Shown: one piece after another, positions 24,005 to 31,748 of the stretch
Numbering within the stretch: position 1 is the first letter of the stretch
Layout: the number at the start of each line of letters is the position of its first letter
NCBI GenBank assembly: GCA_963831605.1
Contig: CAWHQR010000005.1
Span: 372,001-436,000 of the forward strand
Reading direction: 5' to 3'
DNA length: 64,000 nucleotides
Source: DASUPK01 sp963831605
GTDB lineage: Bacteria > Actinomycetota > Thermoleophilia > Solirubrobacterales > 70-9
Program-made: the position numbers and the translations under genes
The notes under the pieces: generated by a model
Database searches by the model: none
The model's input: the letters and a program-made list of their open reading frames with translations, nothing else
What the model was told of the DNA's origin: nothing

Positions 24005-24997
24005 TCAGCCGCGCTCGGCGAGGGCGGCCCAGAGCCGCTCCTCGGCGTCGAGCACCCTCGCGGCCTCCTCTGAGAGATCGCGCCAGTGCGCGGGGTCCGC
24101 CTCGTCGGGCTCGCTGGCCGCGCGGGCCGCGATCGCGAGACTGCTCCAGCCATCCGCGGCCTCGCCGGCCAGCCCCGCCTCCTCGTAGCCGGCCTCCTCA
24201 AGGAACCGCGCGTACATCTTGCGGAAGTTGCCGCCGCCGGTGCCCCGGCGCTCGATCACCTGGTAGAGGAAGCGCGCGCACCACTGCCAGTCCTCGGCTG
24301 CCTCGGGCCAGTCGCCCACCTCCGCGGCGAACCTCCGCATGGCGGGCAGCCCCTCGAAGTCGCCGAGCAGCGGCTCCAGCATCTGGCTCGCCGCCCGCGC
24401 GATTGCCTTGGGAACGTGTGCCAGCAGGTCGTCCCGGCTGAGCTCGACACCTTCGGGGAGGTCGACGACGTGGCCCTCGAGCGGGAAGATCGGCTGCTGC
24501 GAGTGGCGGGCCTCCTTCAGGCTCTCCAGCGAGGTCGTCTGCAGGTCCTCGAAGGCGGTGTCCGAGAGCCAGGCGAGCTCGTCGTCGTAGCCGGCCAGGA
24601 CCACGGCGTGCCCGGGGAAATGAGCGGAGCGGCCATAGTGGTCCAGGTAGTAGAGGTCGGTGAGCAGCAGGGCCGGCCGGCCGGCGTCGACGTCCGCCTT
24701 GGCCAGCTCCCAGGAGGCATCCGGGTCCTTCTCGGTGCGCAGACGCAGTGGCACCTCGGTGAGCTCCAGGAAGTTCTCCTCGAGCCGCGCCGCTCGCCCG
24801 TTGGTGAACCGGCTCGGCGAGCTCTCGTCCAGAACCACGTAGTAGAAGCAGGCGCCCGCGCCGAGGCCGAACGCCATCTCCTCTGAGATCTCGACTCCAT
24901 GGAAGGCGAGCAGGTTGCGCAACGCCGTGGAGCCGCAATGGTTCCCCGGCACGTGCCGGTAGCCCGGCACCATCACCCTGTTCGCCGTCTCAGCCAC
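24005..24997 (-). CDS. BtrH-like (BtrH_N / DUF4872) protein
   Basis: 330 residues. The N-terminal half resembles the papain-like BtrH_N domain: GNHCGSTALRNLLAFHG (candidate nucleophile Cys 21), GLGAGACFYYV, and a His in GRSAHFPGHAVVLAGYDDE followed by Asp in WLSDTAFE, a possible Cys-His-Asp triad. The C-terminal helical half matches DUF4872 with GGGNFRKMYARFLEEAG. BtrH in butirosin synthesis moves an aminoacyl group from a carrier protein to an aminoglycoside. No carrier protein or antibiotic genes lie nearby, so the substrate is unknown. The start could also be the Met at residue 9. Confidence 0.8.
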   Translation of the reverse strand: MAETANRVMVPGYRHVPGNHCGSTALRNLLAFHGVEISEEMAFGLGAGACFYYVVLDESSPSRFTNGRAARLEENFLELTEVPLRLRTEKDPDASWELAKADVDAGRPALLLTDLYYLDHYGRSAHFPGHAVVLAGYDDELAWLSDTAFEDLQTTSLESLKEARHSQQPIFPLEGHVVDLPEGVELSRDDLLAHVPKAIARAASQMLEPLLGDFEGLPAMRRFAAEVGDWPEAAEDWQWCARFLYQVIERRGTGGGNFRKMYARFLEEAGYEEAGLAGEAADGWSSLAIAARAASEPDEADPAHWRDLSEEAARVLDAEERLWAALAERG

Positions 24998-25080
24998 TTG
25001 CCTGATTCTCGCGCAGCTTCAGATAGCTGCGCAACCGCTCGGCGTCGGAGGCCACCGCCGAACCGTATTCTGCGGCGCCG

Positions 25081-25572
25081 ATGCTGCAGCGCCTCGACAG
25101 CCGCCTGCTCTATGGGATGCGCACCCGCTTTCACAGCCCGCTCGCGGAGGCGGTCGGGAAGGCGCTCGGCAAGATCGGCGAATACGGCGCGGTCTGGTTC
25201 GCCATCGGAATCGTGATGGCCTTCGTCGATCCGGACAACGGCGAGGACTGGGTCATCGCGGGCTTCCTCGGTCCCGTCGCGATCGGCCTGAACTTCGCGA
25301 TCAAGCTCGTCGTCCGGCGCCCGCGGCCCGTGCTCGACGGCCTCCCACCCCTGGGTGGGGCGCCCAGCTCTCTGAGCTTCCCCTCGGCGCATGCCACGTC
25401 CTCGTTCGCGTGCGCGACGGCGATGACCCGCATCGCTCCCGAGGCCGCCTTCCTCTTCATCCTGGCGGGGGCGATCGCGGTCTGCCGTCCGTATCTCGGC
25501 ATGCACTACCCCTCCGACGTGGTCGCCGGCGCGATCCTCGGGACCGCCCTCGGCCTGATCGTCCCGCTCTGA
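25081..25572 (+). CDS. PAP2-family membrane phosphatase
   Basis: 163 residues with about four membrane helices. The three phosphatase motifs are present: KLVVRRPRP (residues 75-83), PSAHATS with His 104, and CRPYLGMHYPSDVVAG with Arg 136, nucleophile His 142 and Asp 146. The middle motif has Ala instead of the common Gly. Substrates of this family include phosphatidic acid, undecaprenyl pyrophosphate and decaprenyl-phosphoryl sugars. The stop shares a base with the ychF ATG. Confidence 0.9.
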   Translation: MLQRLDSRLLYGMRTRFHSPLAEAVGKALGKIGEYGAVWFAIGIVMAFVDPDNGEDWVIAGFLGPVAIGLNFAIKLVVRRPRPVLDGLPPLGGAPSSLSFPSAHATSSFACATAMTRIAPEAAFLFILAGAIAVCRPYLGMHYPSDVVAGAILGTALGLIVPL

Positions 25573-26645
25573 TGAAGATCGGGATCGTCGGGATGCCCAA
25601 CGCGGGCAAGTCGACCCTGTTCAACGCGCTCACCGCGGCCGGCGCGGAGACCGGGGATTACCCGTTCACCACTGTCGAGCCGAACGTCGCCGTGGTCGGT
25701 GTTCCGGATGAGCGGCTGGACCGGATCGCCGAGATGCTCGGCGCCTCCGAGACGGTCCACGAGACCATCTACTTCCACGACATCGCCGGCCTGGTCAAGG
25801 GCGCGTCGCAGGGCGAGGGGCTCGGCAACCAGTTCCTGGCCTCGATCCGTGAGACGGACGCGATCTGCCACGTGATTCGCGCGCACGGCTCGAGCGCCGT
25901 CGCCCACCCCGAGGGGCGGGTCGACCCCGTCGCCGACGCCGAGCTGATCGAGACCGAGCTGCTCGCCGCCGACCTGGAGAGCGCCGAGCGCCGCCTCGAG
26001 CGGGTCACCAAGCAGGCCCGCGGCGGCGAGAAGGCGGCGGTCGCCGAGCGCGAGTGGCTCGAGCGGGTGGTGGAGGCGCTCGAGAGCGGTCGTCCGGTCC
26101 GCGAGGTGCCGGTTCCCGAAGCGGCGCCGGACGCGATGCGCACCTTCTCGCCGCTCACCGGGAAGCCCGTCCTCTACGTGGTCAATGTGGACGAGGGCGA
26201 GACCGAGGCGCCGCCCGAGCTGCTCGCCCACGCCGAGGGGATGGACGCGAAGGTGATCGTGATCTCGGCCCGCATCGAGGCTGACCTGCGAGAGCTCGAT
26301 GACGCGGAGGCGGAGGAGATGCGCGGCGAACTCGGCATCGAGCACTCGGGGCTGGAGCGGCTGATCCGCGCCGCTTTCGACCTGCTCCAGCTGGAGAGCT
26401 TCTTCACGGCGGACACCGACAAGCCCGCGCAGGCGCACACCCTCCATCGCGGCGGGTCGGCCTGGGACGCCGCCGGCCGGGTGCACGGCGACATCCAGAA
26501 GGCATTCGTCCGCGCCGAGGTGATCGCCTGGGATGAGCTGCTCGACGCCGGCGGCTACGCGGCCGCCCGCGAGCGCGGCACACTCCGCATCGAGGGCCGC
26601 GACTACGTCGTCGCAGACGGAGACGTGATTCACATCAGGACGTAG
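25572..26645 (+). CDS. ychF: redox-regulated ATPase/GTPase YchF (Obg superfamily)
   Basis: 357 residues. G1 motif GMPNAGKSTLFNAL opens the protein at residue 7; GDYPFTTVEPN is the switch I region; FHDIAGLVKGASQGEGLGNQFL is the G3/switch II region; the coiled-coil arm is ESAERRLERVTKQARG; and the C-terminal TGS domain has FFTADTDKPAQAHTLHRG and GDIQKAFVRAEVI. YchF/OLA1 binds ATP preferentially and associates with ribosomes and stress responses. Start chosen at the ATG overlapping the PAP2 stop; the longer frame would overlap that gene by over 160 bases. Confidence 0.96.
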   Translation: MKIGIVGMPNAGKSTLFNALTAAGAETGDYPFTTVEPNVAVVGVPDERLDRIAEMLGASETVHETIYFHDIAGLVKGASQGEGLGNQFLASIRETDAICHVIRAHGSSAVAHPEGRVDPVADAELIETELLAADLESAERRLERVTKQARGGEKAAVAEREWLERVVEALESGRPVREVPVPEAAPDAMRTFSPLTGKPVLYVVNVDEGETEAPPELLAHAEGMDAKVIVISARIEADLRELDDAEAEEMRGELGIEHSGLERLIRAAFDLLQLESFFTADTDKPAQAHTLHRGGSAWDAAGRVHGDIQKAFVRAEVIAWDELLDAGGYAAARERGTLRIEGRDYVVADGDVIHIRT

Positions 26646-26659
26646 GCCCCCTCGGCCGT

Positions 26660-26677
26660 CAGAGCGCTCGCGCTCTG
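26660..26677 (+). terminator. hairpin after ychF
   Basis: A perfect 7-base stem cagagcg / cgctctg with loop ctcg lies 14 bases past the ychF stop and before the next gene at 26708. No T-run follows. Likely marks the end of the PAP2-ychF unit. Confidence 0.45.
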
Positions 26678-26707
26678 CCTGAAATAGCGCCCGAATAGAG
26701 TCAGCCC

Positions 26708-27454
26708 ATGACCGCGCCGCGGCCGAGCGGGGAACGCCTCTGTGTGATCCATGGCAACAGCCTGCCGGAGGGCGCCGACCCGGTTGAGGGCCAGCGGGTG
26801 GAGGTGGACGCCGGCGGAGACCTCGCGGTCGAGGCCACGGACGGTGGCGACATCGTCGGCATTCCGCGGCACGGATTCGAACGATCGATCCCGGCGCACC
26901 TGGTCGATCACCGCGCCAACATCCGCGCGGCCTGCGAGCTGGGCTGCAACCGCGTCCTCGCGCTCGCCTCGGTCGGCAGCCTGGACAAGGACCTCAAGGT
27001 CGGAATGCTGAGCTGCCCGGAGGACTTCTACGCCCCGGGGACCGCGCCCAGCTTCTACCGGGATCCGCGCGGACACTCCGTGCCGGGGTTCGATCCGGGC
27101 TGGCGCGACGTGGTGATCAGCGCCTGGGCCTCCCTCACCGCGACCGAGCTCGAGGTCGGCGGGACCTACGCCCAGACCATCGGCCCGCGCTTCGAGACGC
27201 CGGCCGAGGTGAGAGCACTCGCCGAGGTCGCGGACATGGTCGGGATGACGATCGCTGCGGAGGCGATCCTCGCCGGCGAGGCGACGCTGGCCTACGCCGC
27301 CGTCTGTTCGGTCGACAACCTCGCCAACGGCATCTCCGACAAGCCGCTGACGGTGGACGAGTACCGCCGTGGCCGCGACCTCACCGCCCGGACGCTGGCG
27401 GCGGATCTGAAGTTCGTTCTGCCGGCGCTGGCCAAGGGATTGCCGGTCAGTTGA
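26708..27454 (+). CDS. methylthioadenosine/methylthioinosine-type nucleoside phosphorylase
   Basis: 248 residues of the PNP/MTAP family. Seen: PRHGFERSIPAHLVDHRANI (the usual RHGxxHxxPPHxVxYRANI, with changes), ALASVGSLDKDLKVGM, PEDF, YAQTIGPRFETPAEVRALAE and DMVGMTIAAEAILA. Phosphorolysis splits the base from methylthioribose-1-phosphate. The base-recognition stretch reads SVDNLANG (201-208) where adenine-specific MTAP has TDYD; an Asn there fits a 6-oxopurine such as hypoxanthine. Next gene downstream is an MTA/SAH deaminase in a TTGA overlap, so the natural substrate may be methylthioinosine. That assignment is inferred. Confidence 0.82.
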   Translation: MTAPRPSGERLCVIHGNSLPEGADPVEGQRVEVDAGGDLAVEATDGGDIVGIPRHGFERSIPAHLVDHRANIRAACELGCNRVLALASVGSLDKDLKVGMLSCPEDFYAPGTAPSFYRDPRGHSVPGFDPGWRDVVISAWASLTATELEVGGTYAQTIGPRFETPAEVRALAEVADMVGMTIAAEAILAGEATLAYAAVCSVDNLANGISDKPLTVDEYRRGRDLTARTLAADLKFVLPALAKGLPVS

Positions 27455-28701
27455 GCCTCGCGATCACCGGCGCGACGCTGGACGGGCAGATCGTCGGGCT
27501 GCGGGCGGAGGACGGCCTGATCACGGAGCTCGGTCCGGGCGTGGATCCTCGCCCGGGCGACGAGGCGATCGACGGACGGGGAATGCTGCTCTGCCCGCCG
27601 ATGGTGAACGGGCACACGCACGCGGCGATGACCCTGTTCCGCGGCTTCGGCGACGACATGCCGCTGATGGAGTGGCTCGAGACGAGGATCTGGCCGGCGG
27701 AGGCCAAGCTCGAGCCCGAGGACGTTTACTGGGGCACGCGGCTCGGCTGCGCCGAGATGATCCGGGCCGGCACGACGAAGTTCGTCGACATGTACTGGCA
27801 CGGGGCGGAGGCAGCGAGCGCGGTCTGCGATGCGGGGATGCGCGCGGTGGCGAGCAACGTGATCATCGACCAGCTCGACCCGGCGAAGGGCGAGGCGCTG
27901 CATCCCGAGGTCCTCGAGGTACTGGACCAACTCGGCGAGGCCGGGCCGCTGGTAGAGGCCAGCCTCGGGCCCCACGCGATCTACACGGTCAGCCCGGAGA
28001 CCCTGCGGTGGATCGCCGAGCTGGCGGCCGAGCGCGAGATCCCGCTCCACATTCACCTATCGGAGACGCAGCGGGAGGTGGCCGACTGCGTCGAGCAGCA
28101 CGGCAGGCGGCCCGCCCACTACCTCGACGAGCTCGGATTCCTCGGACCGCGGACCGTGCTCGCGCACGGCGTCTGGCTCGACGACTCGGAGCTCGAGCTG
28201 ATCGCCGAGCGTGCGGCCACCGTGGTGGCGAACCCGGCGGCCAACATGAAGCTGGCGGTGGGCGGGATGCTCCCCTATCCGCAGGCGGCAAGGGCGGGCG
28301 TCTCGCTCGGGCTGGGAACCGACGGGGTCTCCTCCAACTCCAACCTCGACTCGTTCGAGGAGGTGAAGCTTTTCGCGCTCAGCCAGAAGCACACGAGCGG
28401 CGATCCGTCGGTGCTGCCCGCCACGGAGGCGCTTGCGATTGCGCGCGGGCTGCGATCGCCGGTGCTCGGCGGGACGACGCTCGCTGTCGGAGAGCCGGCC
28501 GATCTCCTGCTGCTGCGCGCCTCGGAGCCGGAGCTCTCTGCGGGAGACCTCGACGCCGATCTCGTCTACGCCGCCGGCGGGTCGGTGGTCGACACCACGG
28601 TCGTCGCGGGGGAGGTGCTGATGCGGGGGCGCCAGATTCCCGGTCTCGACGAGATCGTTGCGGAGGTCCGCGCCCGAGCCGGAAGGCTCACCGGCCGATA
28701 G
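27451..28701 (+). CDS. mtaD: methylthioadenosine/S-adenosylhomocysteine deaminase-type amidohydrolase
   Basis: 416 residues, TTG start overlapping the phosphorylase stop by four bases. An amidohydrolase-superfamily enzyme with metal ligands in MVNGHTHAAM (His 55, 57), a His/Glu in LHIHLSETQREV, a third His in LAHGVWLDDSEL and the Asp in LGLGTDGVSSNSNLD. The pattern MTLFRGFGDDMPLMEWLETRIWPAE is typical of MtaD/SAH deaminases. It would convert methylthioadenosine to methylthioinosine and S-adenosylhomocysteine to the inosyl form. Paired with the phosphorylase it makes a purine/methionine salvage unit. Confidence 0.9.
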   Translation: MSLAITGATLDGQIVGLRAEDGLITELGPGVDPRPGDEAIDGRGMLLCPPMVNGHTHAAMTLFRGFGDDMPLMEWLETRIWPAEAKLEPEDVYWGTRLGCAEMIRAGTTKFVDMYWHGAEAASAVCDAGMRAVASNVIIDQLDPAKGEALHPEVLEVLDQLGEAGPLVEASLGPHAIYTVSPETLRWIAELAAEREIPLHIHLSETQREVADCVEQHGRRPAHYLDELGFLGPRTVLAHGVWLDDSELELIAERAATVVANPAANMKLAVGGMLPYPQAARAGVSLGLGTDGVSSNSNLDSFEEVKLFALSQKHTSGDPSVLPATEALAIARGLRSPVLGGTTLAVGEPADLLLLRASEPELSAGDLDADLVYAAGGSVVDTTVVAGEVLMRGRQIPGLDEIVAEVRARAGRLTGR

Positions 28702-28711
28702 CGTCCCCGGA

Positions 28712-29704
28712 GTGAGAACCGAGGCGCGTTTCCCGGAGATCGCCGAGAAGGCCGGCCACTACGAGAGCTTCTATTTGAAGCTCGTCCAGCCCGGCGGCGG
28801 GCGCGCCGCCTGGATCCGGCACACAGTCCACAAACGACCGGGTGAGGTTGCCACCTGTGCGATCTGGTTCGTTCTCTTCGACTCGTCCGCCGCCGGCCCG
28901 CGCGCGACGAAGCGGCAGTTCGGTGCCGACGCGCTCAGCGCAGCCCCGGACACCTACATCCGCATCGCGGACGCGTCGCTCACGGACGGTCGCGCCATCG
29001 GCCGGGTCGAGACCCCAGCGCTGGAGGCGAGATGGGACCTGGCCTTCGCGGACAGCCACGAGCCCTTCCACCACCTACCCCGGGACTTCCTCTACCGCTC
29101 GAAGCTGCCGAAGACCAAGTTCCTGAGCCCGTATCCGGACGCGGTCTTCAACGGCGAGCTGGAGGTCGGCGGCGAGCGGATCGACGTGGCCGACTGGCGG
29201 GGCATGATCGGCCACAACTGGGGCGCCGAGCACGCCGAGCGCTGGGTCTGGATCCAGGGCTCGGACTTCGAGGGCCGCTCGCCGGAGGACTACTTCGACA
29301 TGGCGGTCGGGCGGATCAAGGTCGCGGGACGGACCACGCCCTGGGTCGGGAACGCGATGCTGATGCTCGGTGGCAAACCCCACCGGCTCGGCGGCTTCGG
29401 GCACGTCCCGAGCACTGAGGTGGAGGAGTCCCCGACCGGAGCTCGCTTCGAGCTCAAGGGGAAGGGCATCCGCGTCACCGGCAACGTTCGCGCCGCCGCC
29501 AAGGACTTCGTCGCCTGGATCTACGCCGATCCGGTCGGCCCGGAGCACAACACGCTCAACTGCTCGATCTCCGATCTGGAGCTCGACGTCGAGCTCGACG
29601 GCGCTCCCGCCGAGCGGCTCACCGTCAGGGGAGCCGCCGCATACGAGTTCGGCACCCGCGACACCGATCACGGCATTCCGCTGCAGCCGTATCCGGACGG
29701 CTAG
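28712..29704 (+). CDS. CrtC/AttH-like lipocalin-fold protein (tentative)
   Basis: 330 residues from a GTG at 28712, ten bases after the deaminase stop. The protein is strand-rich with no signal peptide or membrane helix. The stretch MIGHNWGAEHAERWVWIQG resembles the conserved central block of tocopherol-cyclase / hydroxyneurosporene-synthase (CrtC) and AttH-like proteins, and FYLKLVQPGGGRAAWIRHTVHKRPGE fits the first strands of that fold. That would suggest a small-molecule hydratase or lipid-binding role. The match is by eye on short motifs and no carotenoid genes are near, so the name is provisional. Confidence 0.55.
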   Translation: MRTEARFPEIAEKAGHYESFYLKLVQPGGGRAAWIRHTVHKRPGEVATCAIWFVLFDSSAAGPRATKRQFGADALSAAPDTYIRIADASLTDGRAIGRVETPALEARWDLAFADSHEPFHHLPRDFLYRSKLPKTKFLSPYPDAVFNGELEVGGERIDVADWRGMIGHNWGAEHAERWVWIQGSDFEGRSPEDYFDMAVGRIKVAGRTTPWVGNAMLMLGGKPHRLGGFGHVPSTEVEESPTGARFELKGKGIRVTGNVRAAAKDFVAWIYADPVGPEHNTLNCSISDLELDVELDGAPAERLTVRGAAAYEFGTRDTDHGIPLQPYPDG

Positions 29705-29712
29705 GCGCCGAT

Positions 29713-30498
29713 CTAGGAGAGCGCGTCGTACTCGTCGTCGGCGAGCTCGATGTCGATCGCGCGGAGGTTCTCGCGCAGATGCTCGATGGAGAGCGTGCCC
29801 GGGATCGGGAGCATGACCGGCGAGCGGTGCAGCAGCCAGGCGAGTGCGATCTGCTCCGGGGAGGCGTCATGCCTCCGGGCGATCTGCGCGAGAGCCGGGG
29901 GCGCGTCGCCCTTCACCGGGTAGTAGGGGACGAACACGATTCCGTTCTCCTCGCAGTAGTCGACGACGTCGTCGTGACCGCGCTCCCCGACGTTGAAGTG
30001 GTTCTGGACGGCCGCGATCGGGACCACCTCCCTCGCCGCCTCGATCTCCTCGACGGTGACGGCCGAGACGCCGATCTCCCTGATCTTGCCCGCGTCGCGG
30101 TACTCCGCGATCGCGCCGAGGCTTTCGGCGAGCGGCGTCTCCGGGTCGATTCGGTGGAGGTAGTAGAGATCGATCGTCTCCGTCTCCAGGCTCGCGAGGC
30201 TCTGATCGATCTGCGCGCGCAGCGCCTCGCGGCTGCCGCTGCCCGCGTAGCCGCCCTTGGTGGCGACGACGAGCCCATCGGGCTTCGGCGAGAGCGCCTC
30301 TCCGATCGCGCGCTCGCTGTCACCTCCGGTGTAGACGTGGGCGGTGTCGATCAGGCCGAGGCCCGCTTCGACCGCCTCGCGCAGGAGCGCGTGGTTCCCA
30401 GGAGTCGAGGTCAGGCGGTTGGTCCCGAGGCCGATCCGAGCGACCTCGGTGCCGACGAGGGTCAGCGTCCGGGAAGCAGCGGAGGGCCGGGTGGGCAT
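29713..30498 (-). CDS. aldo/keto reductase
   Basis: 261 residues, a TIM-barrel NADPH oxidoreductase. The catalytic tetrad is complete: Asp 51 and Tyr 56 in LIDTAHVYTGGDSE, Lys 81 in VVATKGGY and His 115 in YYLHRIDPETP. IREIGVSAVTVEEIE and AVQNHFNVGER follow, and the cofactor end has LPIPGTLSIEHLRENL in place of the usual IPG.....L.EN. The substrate is unknown. It converges on the CrtC-like gene with eight bases between stops. Confidence 0.92.
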   Translation of the reverse strand: MPTRPSAASRTLTLVGTEVARIGLGTNRLTSTPGNHALLREAVEAGLGLIDTAHVYTGGDSERAIGEALSPKPDGLVVATKGGYAGSGSREALRAQIDQSLASLETETIDLYYLHRIDPETPLAESLGAIAEYRDAGKIREIGVSAVTVEEIEAAREVVPIAAVQNHFNVGERGHDDVVDYCEENGIVFVPYYPVKGDAPPALAQIARRHDASPEQIALAWLLHRSPVMLPIPGTLSIEHLRENLRAIDIELADDEYDALS

Positions 30499-30534
30499 GC
30501 CCTCAGCTTATGCATCGATCTTCGCGGGCTGAAA

Positions 30535-31644
30535 CTACTTCTTCTTGAAGAAGGCCCAGGTGTCGGGGAGGCCGAGCGCGCTCGCCAGCTGCGGGCCGTT
30601 GACCGTCGTGGTGCCGCCGCTGCCGATCAGGTTGGCGTGCACGATCCGCGGCGACGCGCCCCTCTGGGTGACGATGACGTTTCGCAGCTTGCCGCGCAGG
30701 CCGATCCCACTGAGCGCTCCGCTGATCCGGCCCACCGAGTACTTCCGCTTCCAGTGCTCGTAGGGGGAGCCGGAGGTCGCCTCGTAGGGATCGTCGACCC
30801 CTCGCAGATAGGGCACCGGCGGCTGCCCGAAGCCCAGTGCGGAGAACTCGTTGTTCTCGGTGTATCCGCCCGAGGTCGAGAAGAAGAACGTCTGGGCGAC
30901 CTTGCCCTTGTAGAGGACGACCTGCAGGTGGGTGGCGCTGACCGCCTGGTCGGTCTTCGCCGTCTCCGCGGCGACGCCGCCGTAAGCCTGGCTTCGGGTG
31001 TCGTCGAAGACGTCGAACGTGCCGTGGCCGGCGCTCGCCAGCGCATAGGACCGGGCGGCCACCGCCTGCGCCTTGAGCGCCTCGATCGGCCACGATGACG
31101 GCGACTCCCTCGAGACCACTCCCCGCACGTAGTCCTCGACGTCCACCACGTTGATCGCGTCGAGGCCGCTGGACGATCCCCTCACCTCGAGCGAGCCGCG
31201 GTACGTGCCCTTGCCGGCCACGACGACGGTCGGAGCGCCGGTGGCGGTCATCACCGCGCCGCATCGCGCGATCACCCTCCCCTTCTTCGACCGCAGCACG
31301 ACGCCGCCGCCCTTCCGCTTCGCGACGTAAGTCTTGCCCGGCTTGACGGGGGTCCCGCAGGCGGAGTTCGCCCCGTGGAAGCCGACGCTGCCCACCGAGT
31401 CGAGCAGGAGCACACGGACCGGCTTGTCCACCGTCGACCCGATGGTCGTGCCCGTGTAGTAGTGGGTCAGGATCTGGTCGTAGGTGAAGCCATGCTTGGC
31501 GTAGCCGTAGGCGCCGTACTGGCTCATGCCCACGCCGTGCCCGAAGCCGGCGCCGTTGACGACCCAGACCTTGGCCGAGGCGGCGGCCGGGACGGCGAGG
31601 ACGCAGGCGAGCGAGACGAGCAGGAGTCGGGTCCCCCGGATCAT
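30535..31644 (-). CDS. secreted SpoIID/LytB-domain protein
   Basis: 369 residues from ATG 31644, which gives a clean Sec signal peptide (RLLLVSLACVLAVPAAASA). The SpoIID domain has GAGFGHGVGMSQYGAYGYAKHG, INVVDVEDYVRGVVSRESPSSWP (split) with the catalytic-type Glu, ALKAQAVAARSYALA, and ...SQAYGG. SpoIID-like proteins are lytic transglycosylases acting on stem-peptide-free glycan. No other sporulation gene is present, so it is probably a wall-remodelling enzyme of vegetative cells. Divergent from the aldehyde dehydrogenase at 31749. Confidence 0.92.
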   Translation of the reverse strand: MIRGTRLLLVSLACVLAVPAAASAKVWVVNGAGFGHGVGMSQYGAYGYAKHGFTYDQILTHYYTGTTIGSTVDKPVRVLLLDSVGSVGFHGANSACGTPVKPGKTYVAKRKGGGVVLRSKKGRVIARCGAVMTATGAPTVVVAGKGTYRGSLEVRGSSSGLDAINVVDVEDYVRGVVSRESPSSWPIEALKAQAVAARSYALASAGHGTFDVFDDTRSQAYGGVAAETAKTDQAVSATHLQVVLYKGKVAQTFFFSTSGGYTENNEFSALGFGQPPVPYLRGVDDPYEATSGSPYEHWKRKYSVGRISGALSGIGLRGKLRNVIVTQRGASPRIVHANLIGSGGTTTVNGPQLASALGLPDTWAFFKKK

Positions 31645-31748
31645 CACCCCTGAATAACGGGTAGCCCGGCGGGAAGTTGCGGTTTCCAGGGCCGGATGAC
31701 TGGTCGGGTTAGCCTGTGGGTAGGCGATCAAGGAGACGAGGAGACGAG

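Noticed and set aside
27672..28715. Long Arg/Ala/Gly-rich frame inside the MTA deaminase gene
   Set aside because: Out-of-frame reading of a gene with intact amidohydrolase motifs; composition typical of shadow frames.
30535..31644. SpoIID-like gene as evidence of endospore formation
   Set aside because: No other sporulation genes are present; secreted SpoIID/LytB proteins also occur in non-sporulating actinobacteria.
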